Assembly: GCA_963832785.1 (NCBI GenBank)
Contig: CAWHVF010000005.1
Span: 2,418,001-2,482,000 of the forward strand
Direction: 5' to 3'
From: CAWBRT01 sp963832785
GTDB lineage: Bacteria > Acidobacteriota > Terriglobia > Terriglobales > Acidobacteriaceae
Length of the DNA stretch: 64,000 nucleotides
The position numbers and the translations under genes were made by a program. Positions within the stretch are counted from its first letter, which is position 1, and each line of letters starts with the position of its first letter. The notes beneath the pieces are model-generated. The model saw nothing but the letters and a program-made list of their open reading frames with translations. It did not search any database and had not been told where the DNA came from. This document shows positions 16,950 to 24,989 of this stretch, in pieces.

Positions 16950-17729
16950 CTAGCTCCGCAGTGTCCCAAGCTGCTTCATCTTTATGTGCTGGGTCACCTT
17001 TCCCGATAGGGAAGCGAGAAAGTTTTTGAATGTCAGATCGGTAGCGGGTTCCGTGAATTTGCCCTTTGGGCCATCAGTTCTGTTGGACGTCAAGAACGCG
17101 CTTGCCGTGTAGAGGCGTTCCAGCACCAGCTTGCGGCAGAACAGTTCGTACCGCTTCGCATAAGATACGCCCATCGGCTTTGATCCTTGGACATAGGATC
17201 CGTCCCGGAACTCGGGCCGGACCGAAAAGTGCGGCTCGCATAACCGCACCGGGCCACGCGATTCAGGACAGTCTTCCAACAACATCAGGTAGCCCGCCCA
17301 CGGCTCTTGCGAAGGCGCAAATACGCCTTCGCTGTAGGCTTTCCATAGATCGGTTGCGTTTCCCAGTGCCTCTTCAACCCGGTTGTTAAAGTTATTGCCA
17401 AATGACGGTCCAACTTGCGACTTCAGCTCAAGGACGGCAAGCAAGCGCCCATCAGCCACCACGATCCAATCCCAATTCTTTTCGGCCCGGTAGAAGCCCG
17501 GGAGTTCGCTGGCACGCCTGCCATTAAACATCTGAGCTTTGTCGAGCCCGAGTTCATGGAGAAAGTCCACGACAATACCGGCAAACTCATCCATCTGCTT
17601 CCCGCCGGTAACATCCGCCCGCGCGCCATAGTCATGAATTCCGCTCGAAGCGCCCTGCTTTGCTTTTTGAGTCTGCCGGGTTGTCCAGTAATACTTGACG
17701 GCGCTGGAAATCCGTTTGTCGAGGTTCAT
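16950..17729 (-). CDS. PaeR7I/XhoI-family type II restriction endonuclease
   Basis: This 259-residue protein matches the XhoI/PaeR7I family, which cleaves CTCGAG. Visible family features are the N-terminal GGKQMDEFAGIV, LPGFYRAEKNWDWIVV and the PD-(D/E)xK core WDWIVVADGRLLAVLELKS, followed by the nearly invariant VGPSFGNNFNNRVEEALG. The Asp of WDW and Glu/Lys of ELK are the likely catalytic residues. Its ATG overlaps the methyltransferase stop (ATGA), so protection and cleavage genes are coupled in the safe order. The stretch is AT-richer than its neighbours, suggesting transfer. Recognition of CTCGAG is inferred; several such sites exist in this window (for example at 29695), so host methylation would be required. 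Confidence 0.9.
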   Translation of the reverse strand: MNLDKRISSAVKYYWTTRQTQKAKQGASSGIHDYGARADVTGGKQMDEFAGIVVDFLHELGLDKAQMFNGRRASELPGFYRAEKNWDWIVVADGRLLAVLELKSQVGPSFGNNFNNRVEEALGNATDLWKAYSEGVFAPSQEPWAGYLMLLEDCPESRGPVRLCEPHFSVRPEFRDGSYVQGSKPMGVSYAKRYELFCRKLVLERLYTASAFLTSNRTDGPKGKFTEPATDLTFKNFLASLSGKVTQHIKMKQLGTLRS

Positions 17730-18769
17730 TGTTCGTTCTGCTGAAGGTAAACTTGAACCCTGGCCGTCGGGAACAGCTCAGAGGTCCCATTGCCGAGGAG
17801 TCGCTGATGGGATAACTCAAAATAATGGGAATCAATTTCGATCCCGATACTGTTTCGACCCCATCTTGAGGCCGCCAAGTTCGTGGTCCCTGTCCCCATG
17901 AAGGGGTCCAACACCGTATCACCAACAAAACTGAACATCCGAATAAGACGCTCGGCCAGCTCAAGCGGGTAAGGCGCCGGGTGATCTCTTGTCGATGCCC
18001 CGGTGACTCCATCCCAGATTTGCTGAAACCATTCCTGATGTTTCTCGGCTGGAATCAAGCTCATAATTCGTGTGGAGAGGGACGGTGCCCTATACCCTCC
18101 GGGCTTGCGCTCCATCAAAATAAATTCGATGTCATTCTTGATCACCGCGTTCGGTTCATATGGCTTGCCAAGGAATCGAGACCCGTTCTCCACCTCGTAG
18201 TTGGCATTTGCAATCTTGTGCCAAATGATCGGGGCCAGATTGTCGAACCCGAGCGCCCGGCAACGCTCCTGGATGGAAGCGTGCAGCGGAACGACTGTGT
18301 GGCGGCCAGCATTCTTGCGCCGCGACAAGCAAACATCGCCGACAACGCAAATGAGCCGCCCGCCAGGAACTAGAGCATGGAAACAGTGCTGCCAAACCTT
18401 GTCTAACTCGGCGAGAAACACGGAGTAGTCAGCAATAAAGCCCAACTGACCGGGGGAACGTCTGTATTCCTTGAGAGTCCAATAAGGAGGCGACGTCAAC
18501 ACGAGGTGGACGCTGTTCGCCCGCAGCTTCCCGGACTCCCTTGCGTCACCGTGGTGGAGCTGGTGTGCTGTCGAGATACGGCGCACCGCATTTTCTATTG
18601 CTTCTGTGAGTTTGCGATCCTTCGCAATTCTTGGCAGGTCGGTCTGATGATCGCTGATTTCCAGACACTCGGCAGGTAGGAATGTGCTCAAGTCTGGGGT
18701 TGAATCACGCACCGCCGTATCCGGTTGACGAGCCATTTCCGTTTGCGCAAGTTCGACTAAATGTATCAC
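17726..18769 (-). CDS. Beta-class DNA methyltransferase of the restriction-modification pair
   Basis: This 347-residue SAM-dependent methyltransferase has the catalytic motif TSPPYW (motif IV, about residue 115) before the SAM-binding motif DPFMGTGTTNLAA (motif I, about residue 290), the permuted beta-class order. SPPYW is used by both N4-cytosine and some N6-adenine enzymes, so the base is uncertain. It should protect host DNA from the endonuclease encoded just downstream. The frame begins with GTG at 18769; ATG at 18736 (MARQPDTAV) is an alternative. Base composition is lower in GC than flanking genes. Confidence 0.9.
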   Translation of the reverse strand: MIHLVELAQTEMARQPDTAVRDSTPDLSTFLPAECLEISDHQTDLPRIAKDRKLTEAIENAVRRISTAHQLHHGDARESGKLRANSVHLVLTSPPYWTLKEYRRSPGQLGFIADYSVFLAELDKVWQHCFHALVPGGRLICVVGDVCLSRRKNAGRHTVVPLHASIQERCRALGFDNLAPIIWHKIANANYEVENGSRFLGKPYEPNAVIKNDIEFILMERKPGGYRAPSLSTRIMSLIPAEKHQEWFQQIWDGVTGASTRDHPAPYPLELAERLIRMFSFVGDTVLDPFMGTGTTNLAASRWGRNSIGIEIDSHYFELSHQRLLGNGTSELFPTARVQVYLQQNEQ

Positions 18770-19119
18770 TTGGCTGGGAGAACTGCTACACCCGTCGGCC
18801 CGCCGGCGCCTGCCAGTGGTGGCGCATGGCGGCCTTGAGGTTATAATCGATTTAACCTACGCGTCTTACTTCTTGCCGTCCAGCTGCAAGAAAATTGCGG
18901 TGTCAGGCAGGCCGGGTCTCCGCGCAAGGGCTGTTTTGCACTTGCGGGACGGAATCCGGGGCGCAACTGTGGCGCTGGCTGAAGGGTGGCCGCCGGCAGT
19001 CCAGGCAAGAGAGTTGCGGCCTTTGGCGTTTGCCAACGCTCTTTCCGCAACGTCTTTGGCGGCGGTGCGACTTATATAAATCTATTTGCGTTTGGAACGC
19101 AGGCCGGAATGATACACGC
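18770..19119. other. Intergenic region with a palindrome upstream of the restriction-modification operon
   Basis: No gene is supported in these 350 nt. At 18838-18858 AGGTTA and TAACCT flank a 9-nt AT-rich centre containing TATAAT, about 70 nt upstream of the methyltransferase start; it could be a promoter or operator for that operon. The rest is GC-rich and ends in a weak leader before the threonine dehydratase ATG. Confidence 0.4.
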
Positions 19120-20328
19120 ATGGTCACACTAGAACAGGTCAAACAAGCGCGCGAGCGCATAGCGGATTCCGTTTTCGTCTCGCCGTGCTCACATTCGGAG
19201 ACGTTTTCACGGCTGACCGACAACAAGGTTTTCCTGAAGCTGGAGAACCTGCAAATGACCGGGTCATACAAGGAGCGCGGCGCGCTCAACAAGATTCTGA
19301 CCCTGACCAACGGCGACCGGGAGCGCGGGCTGATTGCCGCCTCAGCCGGCAACCACGCCCAGGCGGTCTCATACCACGCCAGCAAGCGGAACATCGCCGC
19401 GCAGATCTGCATGCCGCTGGCCACTCCCCTGAACAAGGTGATGGCGACCCGGCGTTATGGCGCCGAGGTGATCCTGCACGGCGCCAACTACGACGAAGCC
19501 TGCGAGGAGGCCAAACGCCGCTGCGCCCAGGAATCGCTGACTTTCATCCACCCGTTCGACGACAACGCGGTCATCGCCGGCCAGGGAACCGTCGGGCTGG
19601 AGCTGCTGGAGCAGATGCCGGACGTTGAAGTGGTCATCACCGCCATTGGCGGTGGCGGTCTCATCAGCGGCATGAGCTGCGCGCTGAAGGAGCTGAATCC
19701 CAAGATTCGCGTCATCGGAGTGCAGACCGCCCGCCTGCCCTCGATGCGCGCGGCGCTGGCTGCCGGCCAGCCGGTGGTTTTGCCCGTGGCCTCGACGCTG
19801 GCCGACGGCATCGCGGTGCGCCGCTGCGGCGACCGCACCCTCGAGATGGTGCAGAAATATGTCGACGACATCGTGACGGTCGAGGAGGAAGAGATCGCCA
19901 ACGCCATCCTCCTGCTCCTGGAAAACGAAAAGACGCTGGCCGAAGGCGCGGGCGCGGCGCCGGTGGCCGCCCTGCTGCAGCACAAGATCTCCTGCATCGG
20001 CAAGAAGATCGTCGCCATCATCTCCGGGGGAAACCTCGATGTCTCCATCCTTTCGCGCATCATCGAGCGCGGGCTGGTGAAAGACGGACGCCTGATTCGC
20101 CTGCGCATCCATCTGCCGGATTATCCGGGCGCTCTGCACAAGCTCACCGGGGTGCTGGCCCGCATGCGCGCCAACATCGTCGAGACCTCCTACGACCGCA
20201 CCTACTACGGCGTTAACCTTGGCGATACCGCCATCGACCTGACCATGGAAACACGCGGCTCGGAGCACGTCGAGGAACTGCTCGCCGCCTTGCAGGCGGA
20301 AAACTACGACTACGAGCGGATTCAATAG
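19120..20328 (+). CDS. ilvA: Threonine ammonia-lyase with C-terminal ACT domain
   Basis: This 402-residue PLP enzyme converts threonine to 2-oxobutyrate and ammonia, the first step toward isoleucine. The PLP lysine is in GSYKERGALNK (about residue 55), followed by ASAGNHAQAVSYHA and the phosphate-binding GGGGLISGM. The last 75 residues form a single ACT domain (LIRLRIHLPDYPGALHKL), as in the roughly 400-residue IlvA/TdcB type. The ATG at 19120 was chosen because the protein then begins at the usual family start (MVTLEQVKQARERI); the upstream open stretch is not conserved in style. The ribosome binding site is weak. Confidence 0.93.
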   Translation: MVTLEQVKQARERIADSVFVSPCSHSETFSRLTDNKVFLKLENLQMTGSYKERGALNKILTLTNGDRERGLIAASAGNHAQAVSYHASKRNIAAQICMPLATPLNKVMATRRYGAEVILHGANYDEACEEAKRRCAQESLTFIHPFDDNAVIAGQGTVGLELLEQMPDVEVVITAIGGGGLISGMSCALKELNPKIRVIGVQTARLPSMRAALAAGQPVVLPVASTLADGIAVRRCGDRTLEMVQKYVDDIVTVEEEEIANAILLLLENEKTLAEGAGAAPVAALLQHKISCIGKKIVAIISGGNLDVSILSRIIERGLVKDGRLIRLRIHLPDYPGALHKLTGVLARMRANIVETSYDRTYYGVNLGDTAIDLTMETRGSEHVEELLAALQAENYDYERIQ

Positions 20329-20658
20329 AGAAAACCGATCTCGCAGCCCGGCCCGCCCTAATCCCTGGCAGGGCGAAGCCGGCGGCGGTGCAAGCCACCT
20401 ATTCCGCGGCTAATGTTTACATCTTAAGTGCCTTGGCAGCGATCTGGCGCAGGCGATAACGATCTGACGGAAACCGTTCCGGACCGCCGGGCCCCCGCCC
20501 GGCGCGGGTTTCCGCCCGCGAGGAGTGTAAGCCGGACTTGCCGACAGGCGCCCGTTTGCGCGCGCCGGCGGGTTCATAATTTACGGCATATGGTGATCAC
20601 CACTGGTATCATGATGGTTACTCCGGCTCAGGATTCTTAGTTCGAGGCTGTAGCGATC
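20329..20658. promoter_or_regulatory. Intergenic region with TGGTGATCACCA palindrome upstream of RND pump
   Basis: The 330-nt gap carries a GC-rich hairpin near 20500-20522 (CGCGGG/CCCGCG) that could terminate the threonine dehydratase transcript. A perfect 12-bp palindrome, TGGTGATCACCA, lies at 20591-20602, 56 nt before the adaptor start, where an efflux repressor operator would be expected. No regulator gene is adjacent. Confidence 0.4.
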
Positions 20659-21879
20659 ATGCCCCTTTTTAATCCCATGCTTTCGTTTTTCAGGTCGATT
20701 TTCCATGCCCCCGGCCAACGCCCCAGCTTCATGCGCCTGCTGGTGGTGATCGCGGTGACGCCGGCTCTCATTCTGGCCGGCTGCGGCAACTCGATTGGCA
20801 AGTCCAACGGGCGCTCGGGAATGGCTCCGCAGGCAGTGGCTGTGACCGTGGCCGCCGCCGAAAAGCGCGACATACCTTACTACCTGATGGGGTTGGGCAA
20901 CGTCACCGCCTTCAACACCGTGACCGTCAAGACCCGGGTGGATGGGCAACTGGTTCAAGTGGCCTTCAAAGAAGGACAGGAAGTCAAAAGGGGCGACCTG
21001 CTGGTGCTGATTGATCCCCGTCCTTACGAGGTGGCGCTCAGCCAGGCGCAGGCGACCCTGTTCCGCGACCAGGCGCAACTGCGAGACGCGCGCATCAACC
21101 TGGAGCGTTACGCCGGCCTGTTTGCCGCCAAGATCATTCCGCAACAGCAACTCGATACCCAGCGCGCCACGGTTGACCAGTTGGAGGGCGCGGTGCGGGC
21201 CGATCAGGCGCAGATCGACAACGCCAAGCTGAACCTGGTCTACTGCCGCATCACCTCGCCGATCAGCGGACGCGTAGGACTGCGGTTGGTCGATTCCGGG
21301 AACATGGTTCATGCCGCCGACACGAACGGCCTGCTGGTGATCACCCAGCTTCAACCCATCGCGGTTCTGTTCACCCTGCCCCAGGACCTGCTGCCAACGG
21401 TGCACAAGGCCATGTCGAAGGCGCAGCTCACGGTGCTGGCGTACAGCCGCGACGACCAGACCAAGCTGGCCACCGGCAAGCTGCTCACCATAGATAATCA
21501 GATCGATCCCACCACCGGCACCGCCAAGCTGAAAGCCGTCTTTGAAAACAATGAGCGGGTGCTTTGGCCCAACCAGTTCGTCAACGTGAAGCTGCTGCTG
21601 GAGACGCGAAAAGATAACACCATAGTTCCCGCCTCGGCCGTGCAAAACGGCCCGAAAGGCAACTTTACCTACGTGGTGAAGACGGACAAGACGGTTGAAC
21701 TGCGTCCCGTGCAAGTCTCCTTTACCCAGGGCAGCGTCAGCTCGATTACCTCCGGGCTGAGCCCCGGCGAACAGGTGGTCACCGAGGGGCAGGACAAGCT
21801 GCAATCCGGCAGCCGGGTGGAAGTTCATGGCACGCCCGCCGCGGCTCCGGCGCAGAATGCGAGTGTATCCCGGCCATGA
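20659..21879 (+). CDS. mdtA: RND efflux periplasmic adaptor (MdtA-like lipoprotein)
   Basis: This 406-residue membrane fusion protein links inner-membrane RND transporters to an outer-membrane channel. A lipobox LILAGC places the lipid-modified cysteine at residue 42. It is followed by a lipoyl/barrel-sandwich region (TVKTRVDGQLVQVAFKEGQEVKRGDLLVLIDPRPY), an alpha-hairpin coiled coil (about 115-190), and beta-barrel and MP-proximal domains. The leader is long; initiation at ATG 20731 (MRLLVVIAVTP) would give a conventional 18-residue signal. It overlaps the first permease gene by ATGA, giving the mdtABC gene order. No TolC-type gene is present in the window. Confidence 0.92.
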   Translation: MPLFNPMLSFFRSIFHAPGQRPSFMRLLVVIAVTPALILAGCGNSIGKSNGRSGMAPQAVAVTVAAAEKRDIPYYLMGLGNVTAFNTVTVKTRVDGQLVQVAFKEGQEVKRGDLLVLIDPRPYEVALSQAQATLFRDQAQLRDARINLERYAGLFAAKIIPQQQLDTQRATVDQLEGAVRADQAQIDNAKLNLVYCRITSPISGRVGLRLVDSGNMVHAADTNGLLVITQLQPIAVLFTLPQDLLPTVHKAMSKAQLTVLAYSRDDQTKLATGKLLTIDNQIDPTTGTAKLKAVFENNERVLWPNQFVNVKLLLETRKDNTIVPASAVQNGPKGNFTYVVKTDKTVELRPVQVSFTQGSVSSITSGLSPGEQVVTEGQDKLQSGSRVEVHGTPAAAPAQNASVSRP

Positions 21880-24800
21880 GTCCCTCGCGGCTGTTCATTC
21901 TTCGGCCGGTCGCGACCTCTCTGCTGATGGTTGCGATCCTGCTGGTGGGCTTCGTGGCCTACCGGGAGTTGCCGGTCTCGGCGCTGCCCCAGGTGGACTA
22001 TCCCACCATCGAGGTGGTTACGTTTTATCCGGGCGCCAGCCCGGACGTCATGGCGTCTTCGGTGACCGCGCCGCTGGAGCGCCAGTTCGGCCAGGTTCCC
22101 GGACTGACGCAGATGACCTCCACCAGCTCGTTTGGCAGCTCGCTCATCACCCTGCAATTCAGCCTGGAGCAGAACATTGACGTGGAAGAGCAGCAGGTGC
22201 AGGCGGCCATCAACGCGGCCTCCAGCTACCTGCCGCCGAACCTGCCCAACCCGCCGATCTACAGCAAGGTGAATCCGGCGGATGCGCCCATCCTCACCCT
22301 GGCGCTCACTTCCGATTCGCTGCCGCTCACCAAGGTTGAGGACCTGGCCGATACCACGCTGGCGCAGAAGATTTCGCAGGTGCCCGGAGTCGGCCTGGTC
22401 TCCATCAGCGGCGGGCAGAAGCCGGCGGTCCGCATCCAGGCCAACCCGACGGCGCTGGCTTCCTACGGCCTGAGCCTGGAAGACCTGCGCACGGCCCTCA
22501 CCCAGGCCAACGTTGATCAGGCCAAGGGAACCATCGATGGAGCGCGCCAGTCGTTCACCATCGGCGCCGACGACCAGTTGCTCTCCAGCAAGGGATATCG
22601 GCAGGTCATCGTGACCTATCGTAATGGCGCTCCGGTTCGCCTGAGCGACATAGCCACGGTGGTCGATGACGCCGAGAACGTGCAGCAGGCAGCCTGGATG
22701 AACGAGCGGCCGGCGGTGATCGTCAACATCCAGCGCCAGCCCGGGGCCAACATCATCGGCGTGGTGGACCACATCAAGGCCATTCTGCCGCAGTTGCAGG
22801 CGGCGCTGCCCGCCTCGGTTAAGGTTTCGATACTGACTGACCGCACGCAGACGATCCGCGCCTCGGTCGACGACGTGCAGTACGAGCTGATGCTGACCGT
22901 GGTGCTGGTGGTGCTGGTGATGTTCCTGTTCCTGCGGAATTTCTCGGCCACCATCATCCCCAGCTTTGCCGTGCCGCTCTCGCTGATCGGAACCTTTGGC
23001 GTGATGTATCTGCTGGGCTACAGCCTGAACAATCTCTCGCTGATGGCGCTGACCATTTCCACCGGGTTCGTGGTCGACGACGCCATCGTGATGATCGAGA
23101 ACATCGCCCGCTACCTCGAAGCCGGAGACTCTCCGCTGGAGGCGGCGCTCAAGGGCTCCGGGCAGATCGGCTTCACCATTGTCTCGCTGACCGTGTCGCT
23201 GATCGCGGTGCTGATTCCGCTGTTGTTCATGGGTGACATCGTCGGCCGGCTCTTCCGCGAGTTTGCCGTCACCCTGGCCGTGACCATTCTGGTTTCCGCC
23301 GTGGTTTCCCTCACCCTGACGCCCATGATGTGCGCCAAGCTGCTCAAGCATAAGGAGGTCTCGCAGCAGAGCCGCTTCTACCATGCTTCTGAGCGCTTTT
23401 ATAACCTGGTGATTGAGAAGTACGGCGTCACCTTGCAGTGGGTGCTGCGGCACCAGACCGCGACCCTGCTGGTTACGGTGGGTACCCTGGTGATGACCCT
23501 GGCGCTTTACGTCTTCGTGCCTAAAGGGTTTTTCCCCGTGCAGGACACGGGCATCATCCTCGGCGTCTCCGACGCCCCGCAGACGATCTCGTTCGCGGCC
23601 ATGGCCGAACGCCAGCAGCAACTGGCGCGCGTGATTCTGCAGGACCCCGACGTGGTCAGCCTGTCGTCTTTCATCGGCATCGACGGCATCAACACCACGC
23701 AGAACAGCGGGCGCATTCAGATCAACCTGAAGCCGCGCAACCAGCGCGCCGCCACAGCCTCGGAGATCATCCGCCGCCTGCAGCCCAAGCTGGACCCGAT
23801 TGCCGGCATCACCCTCTACATGCAGCCGGTGCAGGACCTCACGGTTGAGAGCAAGGTCAGCCGCACGCAGTTCCAGTACTCCCTGGAGGACGCCGACGCC
23901 AACGAGCTCGGGCAATGGGCCCCGCGCCTGCTGGAAAAGCTGAAGGTCATGCCGGAGCTGCGTGACGTGGCCACCGACCAGCTCACCGGCGGGCTGAATG
24001 CCGACCTGGTGATCGACCGCGACACCGCTTCGCGCTTCGGCATCCTGCCGCAGAACATCGACGACACGCTTTACGACGCCTTCGGCCAGCGCCAGGTTTC
24101 GACCATCTTCACCCAACTGAACCAGTACCACGTAATCCTGGAGGTCAATCCGCAATTCCAGCAGGATCCGGAGGCGCTCAACCGGCTTTACGTGCGCTCG
24201 CAGAGCGGAACCCAGGTTCCACTGATGTCGTTTGCCAGGCTGCAGCGCAACAACGCCCCGCTGGCGGTGAGCCACCTGGGACAGTTCCCCTCGGTGACGC
24301 TCTCCTTCAACCTCGCTCCCGGCGTCTCCCTGGGCGAAGCTACGAAGGTAATCGAACAGGCCAAGCACGAGATGCACATGCCGGCCAGCATTCAGACCAG
24401 CTTCCAGGGAACCGCGGCCGCCTTCCAGAAGTCGCTGTCCAGCGAGCCCTGGCTGATCGTGGCGGCGGTCATCACCGTGTACATCGTGCTGGGAGTGCTC
24501 TATGAGAGCTACATTCATCCCATCACGATTCTCTCTACGCTTCCCTCGGCGGGTGTGGGCGCCATCCTGGCCCTGTTGATCACCGGCAATGACCTGAACG
24601 TGATCGGGCTGATAGGCATCATCCTGCTGATCGGCATCGTGAAGAAGAACGCCATCATGATGATCGACTTCGCGCTGGAGGCGGAACGGCAGGAGCATAA
24701 GCCGCCGGAGGTGGCCATCTACCAGGCCTGCCTGCTGCGCTTCCGCCCCATCATGATGACCACCATGGCCGCGCTGCTGGGCGGATTGCCGCTGGCCCTG

Positions 24801-24986
24801 GGCACCGGAACCGGCAGCGAGTTGCGCCGGCCGCTGGGCATCACCATCGTCGGCGGCCTGCTGCTTAGCCAGTTGCTCACCCTTTACACCACGCCGGTGG
24901 TGTACCTGTGGTTCGACCGCCTGGCACAGCGTTTTTCGCGCTTCCGAATCGGCAACCGGATGGAGGAGCCGGTGGCGGCGGAGTAG
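21876..24986 (+). CDS. mdtB: RND multidrug efflux permease (MdtB-like)
   Basis: This 1036-residue proton-driven RND transporter has 12 predicted membrane helices and two large periplasmic loops. Family features include FILRPVATSLLMVAILLVG at the N-terminus, GFVVDDAIVMIENI in TM4 with the paired Asp residues of the proton relay, and GLIGIILLIGIVKKNAIMMI in TM10. In E. coli, MdtB and MdtC assemble as a heterotrimer (two MdtB, one MdtC), and the tandem arrangement here suggests the same. Only 3 nt separate it from the second permease. Confidence 0.93.
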   Translation: MSPSRLFILRPVATSLLMVAILLVGFVAYRELPVSALPQVDYPTIEVVTFYPGASPDVMASSVTAPLERQFGQVPGLTQMTSTSSFGSSLITLQFSLEQNIDVEEQQVQAAINAASSYLPPNLPNPPIYSKVNPADAPILTLALTSDSLPLTKVEDLADTTLAQKISQVPGVGLVSISGGQKPAVRIQANPTALASYGLSLEDLRTALTQANVDQAKGTIDGARQSFTIGADDQLLSSKGYRQVIVTYRNGAPVRLSDIATVVDDAENVQQAAWMNERPAVIVNIQRQPGANIIGVVDHIKAILPQLQAALPASVKVSILTDRTQTIRASVDDVQYELMLTVVLVVLVMFLFLRNFSATIIPSFAVPLSLIGTFGVMYLLGYSLNNLSLMALTISTGFVVDDAIVMIENIARYLEAGDSPLEAALKGSGQIGFTIVSLTVSLIAVLIPLLFMGDIVGRLFREFAVTLAVTILVSAVVSLTLTPMMCAKLLKHKEVSQQSRFYHASERFYNLVIEKYGVTLQWVLRHQTATLLVTVGTLVMTLALYVFVPKGFFPVQDTGIILGVSDAPQTISFAAMAERQQQLARVILQDPDVVSLSSFIGIDGINTTQNSGRIQINLKPRNQRAATASEIIRRLQPKLDPIAGITLYMQPVQDLTVESKVSRTQFQYSLEDADANELGQWAPRLLEKLKVMPELRDVATDQLTGGLNADLVIDRDTASRFGILPQNIDDTLYDAFGQRQVSTIFTQLNQYHVILEVNPQFQQDPEALNRLYVRSQSGTQVPLMSFARLQRNNAPLAVSHLGQFPSVTLSFNLAPGVSLGEATKVIEQAKHEMHMPASIQTSFQGTAAAFQKSLSSEPWLIVAAVITVYIVLGVLYESYIHPITILSTLPSAGVGAILALLITGNDLNVIGLIGIILLIGIVKKNAIMMIDFALEAERQEHKPPEVAIYQACLLRFRPIMMTTMAALLGGLPLALGTGTGSELRRPLGITIVGGLLLSQLLTLYTTPVVYLWFDRLAQRFSRFRIGNRMEEPVAAE

Positions 24987-24989
24987 CCG

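Noticed and set aside
21825..24698. A 957-codon open frame on the minus strand opposite the first RND permease
   Set aside because: It is the antisense of a well-supported permease gene; its composition (His/Arg/Gln-rich) and lack of motifs match a GC-rich shadow frame.
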